Origin: Chrysaora quinquecirrha
Taxonomy: Eukaryota > Cnidaria > Scyphozoa > Semaeostomeae > Pelagiidae
Direction of reading: 5' to 3'
DNA length: 64,000 bases
Assembly (NCBI GenBank): GCA_014526335.1
Contig: JACTAT010000223.1
Location: forward strand, 882,083-946,082
Shown here in pieces: positions 1-10,667 of this stretch (positions are counted from its first letter, which is position 1; every line of letters starts with the position of its first letter). The position numbers were made by a program, and so were the translations under genes. The notes under the pieces are model-generated. The model saw only the letters and a list, made by a program, of their open reading frames with translations. It was not told the origin of the DNA and ran no database searches.

Positions 1-207
1 AATCCAAACTTTTACGGAGTAATTGAGATCAATGAAGACACGCTTTTGGTTGAGAAAAAGTTGAGGAAAGTTACACTCAACAAACCAATGTATATTGGTT
101 TCAGCATATTGGATATTAGCAAAACATTGATGTATGATTTCCACTACAACTTTGCAAAGCCAAACCTTCCAAATGTTGAGCTATGCTACATGGATACTGA
201 ATTTCAA
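1..207 (+). pseudogene. Polinton PolB, palm-domain piece (partial, 5' end off window)
   Basis: This is the C-terminal catalytic part of a protein-primed family-B DNA polymerase of the Polinton/adintovirus type, which would copy the element's own DNA. Seen: an open frame from base 1 with LNKPMYIGFSILDISKTLMY, the typical segment before the second catalytic aspartates, then the motif-C equivalent YMDTE (family form YxDTDS, so the second Asp reads Glu here). The frame stops being polymerase at about base 207, where a repeated AAATC tract starts. The same protein resumes at 5867. The N-terminus would lie upstream of the window. It is non-functional as it stands because of the insertion. Confidence in the family is high; how much lies upstream is unknown. 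Confidence 0.85.
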
Positions 208-638
208 ATCAAATCAAATCAAATTTATTTCATTCAACAACAAAATTATTAGGCAAAATTACAAGTATCAATGGTTAAATGCATCAAATTAGAGCAATAA
301 AATATCAAAAGTTACAATTTTAGTCAGTGTTGTCAAGGACACTGAGATAAACCCAGAGGTTTTCAAGCCCAGTGCCCTTTATGTTGAACCGAAATTATTA
401 TTTTAATTGTTGATAAAAAACATCTTAATTGATTACTTACTTTTTCTAACAAATTTGAATTTGAAATTTTTCAAACATTAACAAAATGGAATAAGGAAGA
501 AAGAAGAAAGAAAAGGAAATTATATAATAAAAGGGAACTTAGGAGGGCACGGTGATTTGATGATAAAAGTTTTTCGGTGATTACATTGTAAGGGGTCTTG
601 AGCTTTTAGATTAAAGAAAATAGTAGTTTTTGGAAAAT

Positions 639-1520
639 CTAGTGTTGTAATAACCATTTATGGTTATATTTGTTGAACAATTTCTTATTTGACATGGAGC
701 GAATTTCTTGCGGGATTTGACTCCATATTTTGATGCCATTAAAAGTTATGAATTTTTTACGGCATTCCATTGTCACCAGAGGGAAAGAGAATTGATTGGT
801 AGTGGCTTGACGAGTTCTATAAGAGTGTCTTGTCGAAGTTTTCTGGAATAACTCACATATAGTTGAAGTTATATTGTTATTGCTTACATCATACATTAAT
901 TTTGCAACTTCTAATTCATAGAGTTCTTCAAAGTTTAGGAGACCTAGTTTAGAAAACAAGGGTTTTGATTTAGATCTATAATCTGCAAAATTCATAATTC
1001 TTACTGCCCTTTTAAGACTTTGATTTACCTTACTGGTTACACATTTTGAAGCATTACCCCAATTAATGAGACCCTAGTTTATATGAGGAGTCATAAAGAC
1101 ATGGTATAATTGTTTCAGAACGTTAGTTGATACATAATGCCTCATTTTGGCAAGTATTCCAATACCTTTTGAAATTTTTATGTTAACATATTGAGAATGT
1201 TGCTTCCAGCTTAATTTGTTATCTATAAGAACGCCTAAATATTTTATACAATCTTTCTTTTTAATAGAATGGTTATCAATTTAAATATCAATGGTAGAAT
1301 CTGTTTTTTCTTCTTCGATATTATAAGGAAATTAGATTTATCAACATTAAGTGACAATCTATTAGCTGAAAGCTATGTTGACACTTTGTTAAGTTTGCAA
1401 TTTACTATTGTCTGAAGGTCCTTCGCATTTTTGTGAGAATAAAAAATGCTTGTATCATCGGCAAAAACATGAAATTTAATTATATTTGAGCAAGAAGGCA
1501 AGTCATTAAGCACCCGTTCA
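639..1520 (-). pseudogene. LINE reverse transcriptase, C-terminal part
   Basis: Read on the - strand, the 1400-1520 stretch gives NDLPSCSNIIKFHVFADDTS, which carries the RT catalytic FADD box, followed by WLSANRLSLNVDKSNF, the usual segment after it. The frame is then broken several times until an open stretch of 118 codons (995-639), which matches the typical C-terminal tail of CR1/L2-like ORF2, with a TxxxxxFxxNGIKIWxxIP pattern. RT copies the LINE RNA at the target site. This copy is dead: it has multiple frameshifts and stops, and the N-terminal RT motifs are absent. Confidence 0.75.
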
Positions 1521-2155
1521 GCACATTCTAAATGGACATTAACCATATTCTAAAATTTAGAATGTGGGCTATGTCTATCCCAGTTGGTTAACTATACCAA
1601 CGGTTGATTTAGAATATGGATAACTATCCATGAAAACACCAACTCGTGGCTTTTCATACAAATTCTTCCTTGCACATGCGCAAACCAAGTCTCCAGTCTG
1701 TGCTGCGTTTCTCGCTGTTTTGTGTTTGCCACTGCTGGTTGCCTAGCCACAGAACAGATTTGTCTGGACTGGAAGTTCGTTGCTCTTCGTCCTCCTCTTT
1801 GATCAAAGCCATATTTTTCGGGTAAGTACTAGATTTACATTTTGCTAAGATGTGTAATGTCCTCAGTCTTAAACGTAAATGCTTTACCCTTTCGCATCCG
1901 CCAACACGTTTCCGTGTTTTCATTCCCATGCCCTTGACATCCGCCAACACGTTTTTGCGTTTTCCAGGTGCCTTCCATAAATGGTCATTTTGCCAAATAT
2001 AGACAATTTGAACATGTATATATTGTATTCCAAACAATAGAGTGAGAAAGACTACATATGATTGGCTAGATTTCTCATAAGGGCTCAGTACTGAATATTT
2101 TCACAATTCCCGTTCAAAGTTTCAATTTGTTGATTTTGATTTTCAAGCTCAAGGA
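1521..2155. other. Non-coding stretch between LINE remnant and piggyBac gene
   Basis: No convincing gene. Around 1543-1620 the motif CCATATTCTAAA and its inverse TTTAGAATATGG occur, and AATTTTAGAATGTG forms a local palindrome. The sequence ACATCCGCCAACACGTTT recurs in variant form near 1893 and 1938. This stretch probably contains the piggyBac 5' end and promoter, but I could not pin the terminus. Confidence 0.4.
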
Positions 2156-3997
2156 ATGGCAGCCAGGCCCGATCACGACTTTGAATTTTACGATAGCGAT
2201 GCTTCTAGTGAAGAAAACGACTTTAGTTCTGATGATGAAGATGAAGAGGAGCTTTTAAATGCTTATGATGATATTTTTGGCTCTTCTGATGAAGAAGAGG
2301 ACACAGAGTTTGAAGGTTTCGCGTATCAGCTGAGCAAGAACATGAACTGGACGGAAGGCAAGGAGCCGATTCTTAGGCCGTTTGAAAGACGAGCAACAAA
2401 TGTGATGGATGAAGCAGTGAAAAATCCAGGCATCCAAGTACAAGTAAATGCAAGCTCGCAACCCTTTGACTTGTTCAAATTGTTTTTGACGGTTGAATTT
2501 GTCAGGGATGTTTTGGTCAAATTTACAAACTTGAATGCCAAGATGAAACGACAACAGAATGGCGACAAAGGGAAGTGGGTGGAAACAACAGTTGATGAGA
2601 TTTTTGCCTTTTTGGCATGTCTTATTATCATGAATGACTTTATTGCTCTCCCAAATATTCAAAGTTATTTTGCAACTGATAAAAGAAATTGTTTCTGCAC
2701 GCCAACAGTATCGGAAAAATCTTCGAAAGACATCGATTTTCCCAGCTCAAAAGATATTTTCATGTTTCCGACCCAAGAGAAGTAAATCCTCTGAAAGGAC
2801 AGCCGGGCCACGACACACTTTTCAAACTTAGGCCACTTCTAGATCATCTTGTCACTAACAGCAAGAACGCCTATCAGCCAAAGTAGAACATTTCAATTGA
2901 TGAAACCATGGTTCCATTCAAGATAAGGCTTGCCTTCAAGCAAAGAATCGCCTCAAAGCCTGTTCGTGATGGGATAAAAATGTATCATCTCACAGAGTCG
3001 GAATCTGGATACAGCTGGAATTTTGAAATTTATTGTTGCAAAAGAGCAGGGGAAGGTGCGACTGCAGGAGAACTTGGAATTTTGGGACTTTTGGTTGCTA
3101 GGCCTTGAATATCAAGGATATAAACTATACACAGATAACTTTCACACAAGTGTTCCTCTAGCACTTTTTTTGGAAGAACGCGGTATAGGCCTGTATGGGA
3201 CTCTTCGAACAAACCGAAAAAACCTGCCAAAACACTTCGTTCGAGAGCTGAAACGACTCAAAACACGTGGAGAGAAGCTGTTTTTTTCAAGTGACAATCT
3301 GATGCGTCTTGTTTGGAAAGACAGGAAGCCGATTTCTTTTTTGTCTTCCTTCCACAGCTCAAATGATGGGGATAAGGTAGAACGGAACACAAGGACTGCT
3401 GCAGGAGGCCACCAGACCATCGAAGTCAATTGCCCTGTTCTCGTCAATGATTACAACAAGTTCATGGGTGGTGTGGATAAAAATGATCAGCTTTCAAAAG
3501 TAAGGAAAGAGCAAAAACAACTGAAATGGTATTTTAGGCCTGTCATAAAGTCAATCCAACTGGCAGCCTATAATGCCTACGTTATTGAGGAGAGGGGCAA
3601 TGTACGGCAACACCGTTCAGCCAGAGGAAAAGTTATACACCATGTTCTTGATTTCAAAGAACTCGTGAGGGACATGATTGGAAATGTAAGAACACCTCCA
3701 GACTCGCTAAAAAGACGTCGTTCATTTGGGGCTGCTGCTGCACATGAACAACATAGGCTCAACATTGTTGGTGTCCATTCGCCAGAGAAGGGAGAGGGGC
3801 ACAACCACACATGTATGGTTTGCCATGAAAAAATCAAGCGTTGGCTTCGCGCCAATGACGAAGATAGGCCTTGTCCTTATGGCAGTCAGGCTCCGAAGAC
3901 AACTTTTCGCTGCGTGGAATGCCAAGAATACTTCTGCATAACGAAGGAAAGAAACTGTTTTGTGGATTTCCATACCAAAGTTGAGTATTGGAGATGA
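2156..3997 (+). pseudogene. piggyBac transposase (PGBD-like), broken
   Basis: A cut-and-paste transposase that would excise and insert its element at TTAA. Seen in order: an acidic N-terminus (residues about 8-50, rich in D/E/S); the DDE core with SIDETMVPFK near 2893 (first catalytic Asp), YTDNFHTS near 3128 (second) and MGGVDKNDQ near 3464 (third); and a C-terminal cysteine-rich zinc domain (CMVCHEKI, CVECQEYFC, 3815-3950) as in piggyBac and PGBD4-type proteins. Breaks: a frameshift at about 2700-2785, an in-frame TAG at 2884-2886, and another frame change at about 3040-3110. All three catalytic aspartates survive, so decay is recent. The start ATG at 2156 gives the usual acidic leader. Confidence 0.9.
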
Positions 3998-4491
3998 GTG
4001 TATCTTTTTTTGAACAAAAACTATGCTTTTTTCATCTTTTCAGGCCATAAAGTTTTTACCGTAACTTTAAATTCTTGTAATTTTTTATAGATGAGAGACC
4101 AAACTAAAAAAACATAATATTCTTAAACTTCAGTCTTTTTTATATTTAGACTAGTGCCATCAGAAACTATAAATAAACTAGTGTTGTTTTTAATTGATAA
4201 CAAACTTACTCTATTATTTAGCACACAAAATCATCACGGTAACAAAGTTTCATTTAGATTCAAAGCTATTGCATAGGCTATTTTCAAAATACTATGTATT
4301 GCCAATTCCCTTCAAAAAGAAAGAAGCCTCTGTACCTTTCGAGTCAAGGAAGACCATTTCTTTGGTGTTATGTATATTTCCACAGTCACCATGTCCTGGA
4401 GGTGATATGACAAAACTATATGGAAACAATGGAACGAACTGCCCATCCTGAAAGAAAAATTATAAATAAGGAAGAAGTTTTCATCACAATT

Positions 4492-5065
4492 CTACATGAA
4501 TGGAAATCTATTAAATTTGTTGTGTGTATAAAGCATAGGCCTATATTTTCCTTTTATTTTAAATACCTTCAACAGCTCAAGAACATGAAAATGATTCCTT
4601 CTGGAGTGCAGAGCAGTCGCACAACTTAGGCAGAAATATTGCGACCACCCACAATCTAGACATCTACATACAGCTTTACTGGGGTTGGTGGTATTTTCAA
4701 CGCATTCCACACACATTGTATTAGGCAGGTACCGGTTCTTTAAAAAACTTTCAAATGTGCTTTCTCGGTTGGTCTCCCATGCCTTTTCAGCTCCTATCTT
4801 TCTTCTTTCATACGTATTTTTCTTGTCTTCTTTAGCATCTAACAAAGTGGTTCCTAAAAAGGGATTTGCTGGGGCTAGATTACCAGTGTCTTTGCCATCC
4901 CGATCTGAAAATACAGAACCAGAGGATCCCAATGCGATGTCTTCATCATTATCTTTATTTCTTGATTCAGCAGTGATGTTCATGCTTTTAATAGTGACAG
5001 GAAGTTTTATTCGTTTAGTCGTGCCATTTTCTCAAACAATATTGACTGTGAGGAATGCAGGCTGA
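4492..5065 (-). pseudogene. Cysteine-cluster (KDZ-associated type) protein fragment
   Basis: An open frame of 163 codons (4983-4492) holds a Cys/His cluster: CVECVENTT, CRCLDCG, YFCLSCA, then H-S-R-R-N-H-F-H. This layout (CxxC, CxCxxCG, CxxCA, H...FH) is seen in cysteine clusters that accompany KDZ-type and related transposases. Just upstream, in another frame, is a Lys-rich stretch. It converges with the piggyBac gene 500 bp away, so it could be a passenger of that element or an unrelated fragment. The function is unknown beyond probable zinc binding. Confidence 0.5.
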
Positions 5066-5169
5066 AGCGTTTTTAAGTTTTTCCTTCCGCTTGGCCTCCT
5101 CCTTTGGGGAGCCATTTTGGTTCATTGTATTAGCAACTTGTTTATGGTCAGAAATTAACTTTCCTTTAA

Positions 5170-5866
5170 CATTTAGTTTTATATCTTGACAGGTCTGTGT
5201 TTTAGTTTTATTTAATATTTCATTTATTCCTTTCCAAATTTTTGAGAGTCATTCTTAAAGTCCTTAAAGTATGATGAGTAATAGTTCTTTTTACTTGACC
5301 TGATTACGCGATTAAGTGTATTACAAAACATTCTATATCTTTCAAACTAAAAGTCATCTTTTGTTTTTATAAATTTTTAAGAAGTGCATTTTTGTTGAAA
5401 TTTATTTAAGAATGCCCTTGGTAATCCAGGGTTTCCGCTGTTGTCTCTTTAAACGTTTTGATTTAGACTTTAAAGGGGCGTATTTGTTTAATAGTTCTAA
5501 GAACTTGTTTTGAAAATGTTCATAATTAGAGTTAATTTCAGAATTATGATTATTATTGTCACAAAAATTAATTTGCTCAGCTTCTTGTATATATGCTTCT
5601 ATATTGAAATTTCGATAATCTCTATACGTGGTATTATTTTGATATTTATGTTTACTTAGTTGATTTCCGAAAAATGCTAAATTTGGTAAATGATCAGATA
5701 TTTTATCAATTAAATTACCGCTTATAGTAGAAGGGTCTAGTGAGTTCATAAAGATGTTATCTATCAAAGATGTTATGCTTGGCATTTTATTCTTATCTAC
5801 CGAGGGAGAATTGAGGAGTTTAGGGAACTCATGATTATCATAGTAATTAAAATTTGAAAAGTTAGT
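5170..5866 (-). pseudogene. LINE endonuclease C-terminus and linker
   Basis: On the - strand, 5785-5402 encodes SLIDNIFMN...SGNLIDKISDHLPN, the end of an apurinic-type (APE) endonuclease, where SDHLP carries the conserved catalytic His, then a basic linker ending PWITKGI. Past a TAA the LINE-like sequence goes on (NVKGKLISDHKQVAN, near 5190-5140) before resemblance is lost. The endonuclease nicks target DNA to prime reverse transcription. The element is truncated at its 5' end at about 5866, exactly where PolB resumes. Confidence 0.75.
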
Positions 5867-6335
5867 TATATTGTCAGTTCATCAAGCTGATAAAGTACTG
5901 AAAGATCACGATTTCACCAATTTTGATAAAGAACATCCAAATTACTCTACAAGAAGCAAGAAAGTTATCGGGAAAATGAAAGACCAGCTTGGCGGTGTGG
6001 GAATGAAAGAATTTGTTGGATGGAGATCAAAGATGTATAGCTGTCAAATCGATGATGGAAATACAATCAAAAGAGCAAAAGGAATAAAAAAGTATGCTGT
6101 GAAGAAGCAAATGAAGCATGAAGATTATGTGAAATGTTTGATGGAAATGAGAGTTGATGCACACACTCAACGCAGCATTTAATCACACTGTCATACCATA
6201 TACACTAAGGAAAGAAAGAAGACATCGCTGAATCCCTTTGACAATAAAAGATACATTATTGGCGATGGATTTAACACGCTGCCATATGGGAATTATTCGC
6301 TAGAAAGACGCTGGGAAGAAGAAAACATGGATTGA
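5867..6335 (+). pseudogene. Polinton PolB, C-terminal end
   Basis: Continuation of the polymerase interrupted at 207. Seen: ILSVHQADKVLKD, FDKEHPNYS, KKVIGKMKDQL, EFVGWRSKMYS, AKGIKKYAVKK, KHEDYVKCL, then NPFDNKRYIIGDGFNTLPYG and the end at TGA 6333-6335. These follow the family's thumb/C-terminal order closely. One in-frame TAA at 6180-6182 interrupts the last 51 codons; otherwise the frame is open. It converges on the structural-gene array, with a tandem-repeat spacer between. Confidence 0.88.
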
Positions 6336-6671
6336 ACATTAAACTATTTTAACAAACTGTTGTAACATTATTCTAAATTAAACTGTTGTAAAATTATTCT
6401 AAACTATTTTAACAAACTGTTGTAGCATTATTCTAAACTATTTTAACAAACTGTTGTAACATTATTCTAAACTATTTTAACAAACTGTTGTAACATCATT
6501 CTAAACTGTTGTAACATTATTCTAAACTATTTTAACAAACTGTTGTAACATTATTCTTAACTATTTTAACAAACTGTTGTAACATCATTCTAACCTGTTG
6601 TAACATTATTCTAAACTATTTTAACAAACTGTTGTAACATCATTCTAAACTAAACTGTTGTAACATTATGT
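6336..6671. repeat. 34-bp tandem repeat between convergent transcription units
   Basis: About nine or ten copies of a unit close to CTATTTTAACAAACTGTTGT plus AACATTATTCTAAA (34 bp), several of them shortened by about 13 bp. It fills the gap between the PolB stop and the end of the convergent array, so it could hold the two 3' ends, or simply be slippage-prone spacer. Confidence 0.9.
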
Positions 6672-7027
6672 AACAGGCGATTTCTTACCAGCAGACGATT
6701 TCTTGACAGACTTCTTCACAAGATCGGTAGTTTCTTCAGTAGCTTTTCTCTTAATTCCTCTCATGGAAGATTAGCAGTATCTTTTGCAACTTCTCCAACA
6801 TTCTCACCAGCTAATATCCAATCGACTGCCTTCCCTCCTTCTTCTTCTAAAACAGGCTTCAAAATTTTCTCCGCAGCTTTTACACCTTGTTTCTTTATTG
6901 TTGGCATTGCAGCTTTAACAGCTCTTTTAAAAATAGATCCAGCTTTTCTGAAAATACTACCTACTCCTCTTTCACGCCGGTAGGTGTAAAAATACAGAGT
7001 TGATTTGTAAATTGGGAAATCAAACAT
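6666..7027 (-). CDS. Basic amphipathic virion-type protein (pVI/pX-like), frame broken
   Basis: Open from 7027 to 6761, with RRERGVGSIFRKAG, then FKRAVKAAMPTIKKQGVKAA, an amphipathic Lys/Ala helix, and an acidic end. At 6775-6761 the frame changes into a Lys/Ser-rich tail that ends at TAA 6666-6668. The pattern of a Gly/aromatic start, an amphipathic basic helix and a basic tail resembles small internal virion proteins of adenovirus and adintovirus relatives. That assignment is by character and position, not by firm homology. Confidence 0.5.
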
Positions 7028-8106
7028 GTTTCCTTCTAAAGTGTAGCAAGAATGTTGTCTTTGTTTTGTAGAATTGTACCTCTTTTCCCAACTCGCTGTA
7101 GACTGTTATAGTGAATTTGTTGTTATCGCTGTATAACAATGGATAGTAGAACAAATTTTCAAATTCCACAAAATTTACAACTTGCTTGTTAATTTTCAAT
7201 GGAATGAAGCGTAGCAGTGGCGTGCTAATTTTTCCAACTACTCGATAGTCTAACAGCAAGCAATATATTCTTCCCTTCTACGTTGACTTGGAAATGTTCA
7301 TCACCCACCACATCAGTCGTTCTTTCGATTGCGTTGAATACATCATCTGTTAATGGTTTGTCTAGATAAGTTCCAGTAAATGGACATGGTGTCCATCTCA
7401 CATCTCTGTAATAAACATTATTCATGTTATTATTATATTCTTATGTAGCTTCAACGAAACCAAACAATTTACACAAATCTTTTCCCAATGTAACTCTTTT
7501 AACATACTTTGGAAAGGTTATCTTGATTTTTGAATCTACAATTGAAAACTGTGGCAGACCTTTGTAAGACAAACCTAATTCTTTTACATATTCTTTTACT
7601 CTTCCCTCTTGCGGGCGAATGTATTGATTCATAATTGAAACTATTTCTCTCATTGTTAATTTGTGAACTACATCTCCCTCTGTGATTTCACCAATAAAGT
7701 GACTAAGACGTACATAATACTCGCGCTTATCAGCTGCTTGATTCCATTTCTTTGTATATTCATCAGATATTACCCATCTCACATTCAAATCTTCAAAACC
7801 AACCTTGTCAGTACCAATTTGGAAAAATCCCATCATTCGCCAGGGTTCATATTACCCATATTTGAATTCTGCAGGATTAAATACAAATCTATCACTAAGT
7901 TCGTAGACCATTTCCACTAATGCCACCTCCCATTTTCTATGTAAATGTAATTGTTTTTTAAGTTTTATTGCTGAATCTGAATCATTGGTACATGTAAGAT
8001 AAAAGTCATTAATCATCTTTGCTGAAAAACAAGTCAATCTGACAATTGTCTTCAAATTTATCTGATATATCTTCCAACGTTTCCCAGTTGATGATTTTAA
8101 TATCAA
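7020..8106 (-). pseudogene. Polinton capsid-associated-type protein, copy A (long)
   Basis: Read from 8106 down. The N-terminal part has LHLHRKWEVALVEMVYEL, the hallmark LxxxWEVALxE segment seen in many Polinton proteins. The middle (7836-7441) ends LGKDLCKLFGF. The C-terminal part (7425-7020) has VVGKISTPLLRFIP, then a beta-rich end FLLHFRRKHV. Together they follow the order expected for one protein of about 350 residues, but the frame changes at about 7850, 7440 and 7250. Function is inferred to be virion structure, from the family's constant place in Polinton arrays. Two shorter relatives lie just upstream. Confidence 0.6.
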
Positions 8107-8371
8107 ATGATTTTATATCAGATCTTGTTACTCTATAGGATGCAGGATTTATAGTTGATCTATGAATCGATTTCGAATCGTCAATAACTAGACCCAATAG
8201 AGGAACAGCATCCTTACTTATAATGAAATCACAACAAACAGCAAACACTTTTTCATTCTCATCTTTTTCTTTTAGATATAGCGTACAAGCAATCATGCTA
8301 CATTTCCAACTGGTATCCACTGGAAGTGGATTAACAAAATCTACATGTCTATTATTTAAAGTTACATTCAT
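8009..8371 (-). CDS. Polinton capsid-associated-type protein, short copy
   Basis: An uninterrupted 120-codon frame. The start has FVNPLPVDTSWKCSMIAC, which lines up with the WEVAL segment of its neighbours, and the rest (VCCDFIISKDAVPLLGLV, FDIKIINWE, CQIDLFF) lines up with their C-terminal third. The middle seen in the longer copies is absent, so this looks like a shortened paralogue rather than a fragment. It overlaps copy A by about 100 bp in another frame. No function can be assigned beyond a probable virion component. Confidence 0.5.
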   Translation of the reverse strand: MNVTLNNRHVDFVNPLPVDTSWKCSMIACTLYLKEKDENEKVFAVCCDFIISKDAVPLLGLVIDDSKSIHRSTINPASYRVTRSDIKSFDIKIINWETLEDISDKFEDNCQIDLFFSKDD

Positions 8372-9370
8372 ATTATTGGTCTAATTCTAACTGTTAGGGA
8401 TGTTTCTCCAATATATTGCTTTGCAGAATAGAGAGATGTTAATTTTATAGGATTCCCATTATCATCTGCCAATCTTATTGGAATTTGTTGAAACTGCAAC
8501 CTCTCCAGTGGTGTGAAAATTATATTCTTTGGAGCATAATATCTACATATGTATCTAGATCTGTATCCTAAAATGTTAGTTTTCTCAAAACTCGTCTTTT
8601 CTCAATACCACCAGGATAGTTAATTTCCAATAGATCGTATTCTATATTTATAGATGTATGTTCATTTAGATGAACACCATCCTTTATTCTACTCAAACAG
8701 TTGATCTTTCCTCCGGCTAACGGATCGCCATCTGCCTTCTTCTTATATACAATCAGATACATAGCCTGATGAGGTTGTATGCTGTCAGAAGTCTTGTATT
8801 CAAAGTATGTCAATATTGAACCATTTGGCAAAGTGTGATTCATTTGATCTTCCAAACCGAGGAAATGTGCCAAAGGTCTTGAAAATTTCATGAGAAGTGC
8901 ACTAGTAAATTTCATGCTTTCCTTGATATGTTGAATATCCAAATGATTTCAAATCATCTTTCATTTCAAACTGTATCTTTCCACCAATCAATGATACTGA
9001 TAACATGTTTTTCAGCTCATAACCAAACTCAGGGAAATTCAATACCCTGTCATTGAAAAGCCTTTTGAATTCATAATATATGAGAGTATTATCGCGTGAT
9101 TCAATAATTTCTTTATCAAGATAGATTTTTTCATTAAAAAAAATCATTTATACCACAAGTAAGCAAATTCCCCTCTTCATCCGTGACTGTTACATACTCA
9201 TTTGCTTTTTCTCCTCTATCCGGCAACGTCATTTGGAACAATGCCATTTCCCACTTTCTCTTATTGTTTAATTTGAAATATGTGAGGTAAATCAACTGTG
9301 AAATCTACTAATTTCATTCTATCAGTAGCAAATCCTGAAGGAAGAACCAAGTCAAATTCTTCATCAATCA
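8372..9370 (-). pseudogene. Polinton capsid-associated-type protein, copy B (long)
   Basis: From 9370 down: MIDEEFDLVLPSG and, after a frame change near 9285, NNKRKWEMALFQMTLPD (the WEVAL-type segment), then NFPEFGYELKNMLSV (9147-8902). A second frame change near 8935 leads to FSRPLAHFLGLEDQ and YLIVYKKKADGDP (8942-8568), and a third near 8575 to a C-terminus FQQIPIRLADDNGNP...TVRIRP ending near 8372. Order and spacing match copy A, so the two are probably paralogues. Three frameshifts make it non-coding as read. Confidence 0.6.
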
Positions 9371-10667
9371 TATTGTCTCCAATCGGCTTTCAGCTACCCA
9401 CTCATCAAATTGCGGAGGATAACCTCTCCATCTGATTAAATCGAAGTTTTTGCCCCTCTTCTTCTTAGTTTTCAACACTTGCTCGACAAAAAATGTTTTT
9501 GGAAGATACACACACTGTAGCTCTTCTTTATAGAAACGATCAACTATCTTTTCACCTTGTAGATCTTCAATTTCATACATTACTGGATATCTTTCTTTGA
9601 AGACTTTACTGATCTTGAATATTTCTTCAGTGTAATTTTGCAAGTAACCTTTCTTAAACATTCTCCTCTTCAAACTCAATCTTATATAATCTCCATTTTT
9701 GAAAAGCTTTTTATTTTTTTCTGTTTTCTTCTTTAAACAGTCTTTTTTGAACAGTGTCAACATTTTCTTGGTTGACTTCAGAAGGTCTCATACCAATAGA
9801 TCTGTGGTATGTATTATTGTATGAGTTGACAAAATCTTGCAAATTATCAATGTATCTCAGCGTATTTCGTGCTGTAAAGTATCTATACATTCGTCCTTTC
9901 AATGTTCTGTTAAATCGTTCAACAATTGCTGCCTTTACTTCAGTATTTGCAGCGTAAAATCCAATACTGTTTTTCTTCAACAAAGCTTGGAATTCTTTGT
10001 TTATAAACTCGCTGCCTTTATCGGATCGTACCTTTTTAGGTTTTCTTTTGGATAATATTTCTTTAAATGCATTAACAATTTCTTTTGCAGTTTTTCTTTT
10101 TCGAGGTTTTACCCACGCATACTTGCTAAAAGTATCAATACAGCATAAGAGGAATGTAATATTGTCATTTTCTTTTTTCAAATGTGCAATATCAACAAGC
10201 TCGCATTCCCATAAATAATCAATGTTATTGGTTAGTATCCGCTCCCGTTTAAAGTTCTTCCTACTTGGTTTGTGCAGTGAATAGGCAAGACTAGTTTTAC
10301 TCCACTCTTCAACATCTTTCGTTTTCAAATTAGGAATCACTTTTTTTAATTCTCTATACGCTTTATCCAAACCCCCGAGAGAACCCGGAACAGAAGGATC
10401 AGAATATAACTTTCTTGAATCTCATAATAAATCAATTAACAATTCTAACAATTTAACATTTGTACACTTTTTTCTTTGTCGCTTTCTTTTCTTGCACTTT
10501 CTTCCTTTATTTATGATCTTTTTAGGCTTTTTCTTCACTGGTTCATCGTCAGATTTGCTTGGCTCCATGACTATCTTTTCAAAAGAATCCATTTGTACTG
10601 TCTTATAGAATTGTTGATCTCTATTTATAACCTTTTTTAGACTTGTACACCACTGAAGGAGCTTCAT
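9368..10667 (-). pseudogene. Polinton integrase (retroviral-type rve) with chromodomain
   Basis: Joins linear element DNA to the host chromosome. A Lys-rich leader (10667-10425) is followed in frame, past a TGA at 10422-10424, by DSRKLYSDPSVPGSLGG and the core: VDIAHLK (first Asp), RSDKGSEF (second Asp), VERFNRTLKGR (Glu), and NNTYHRSIGMRPSEVN. A frame change at about 9711-9763 leads into the SH3-like segment (NGDYIRLS, YTEEIFKISKV) and a C-terminal chromodomain (FFVEQVLKTKK, WRGYPPQFDEWV). The DDE triad is intact. It overlaps the ATPase gene end by about 45 bp. A chromodomain would bias insertion to marked chromatin (family knowledge). Confidence 0.9.

Larger units (their letters stand above)
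208..5866 (-). mobile_element. LINE (CR1/L2-like) inserted in PolB, itself carrying a piggyBac
   Basis: A non-LTR retrotransposon relic on the - strand. Its 5' part (endonuclease end) is at 5402-5866 and its 3' part (reverse transcriptase tail) at 639-1520. The 3' end near 208-225 is an AAATC repeat on the + strand, read as a (GATTT)n tail on the element's own strand, as expected for LINEs of this class. Polymerase-like coding resumes in the correct order on either side, which fixes the outer limits to within a few bases. No clear target duplication was seen. Most of the RT core is missing and a piggyBac-bearing segment fills the middle. Confidence 0.7.

Noticed and set aside
2255..2662. Long - strand open frames across the piggyBac gene
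   Set aside because: Shadows of the coding strand with no motif of their own; the + strand has all transposase motifs.
1514..5080. TTAA-linked strings near 1514 and 5076 (both with TTCAGC) as piggyBac termini
   Set aside because: Similarity is only a few bases beyond TTAA, and the LINE is not continuous across the two points.
10422..10424. Stop-codon reassignment or readthrough to explain the TGA in the integrase
   Set aside because: TAA, TAG and TGA all occur inside other relics here along with frameshifts, so ordinary decay explains them.
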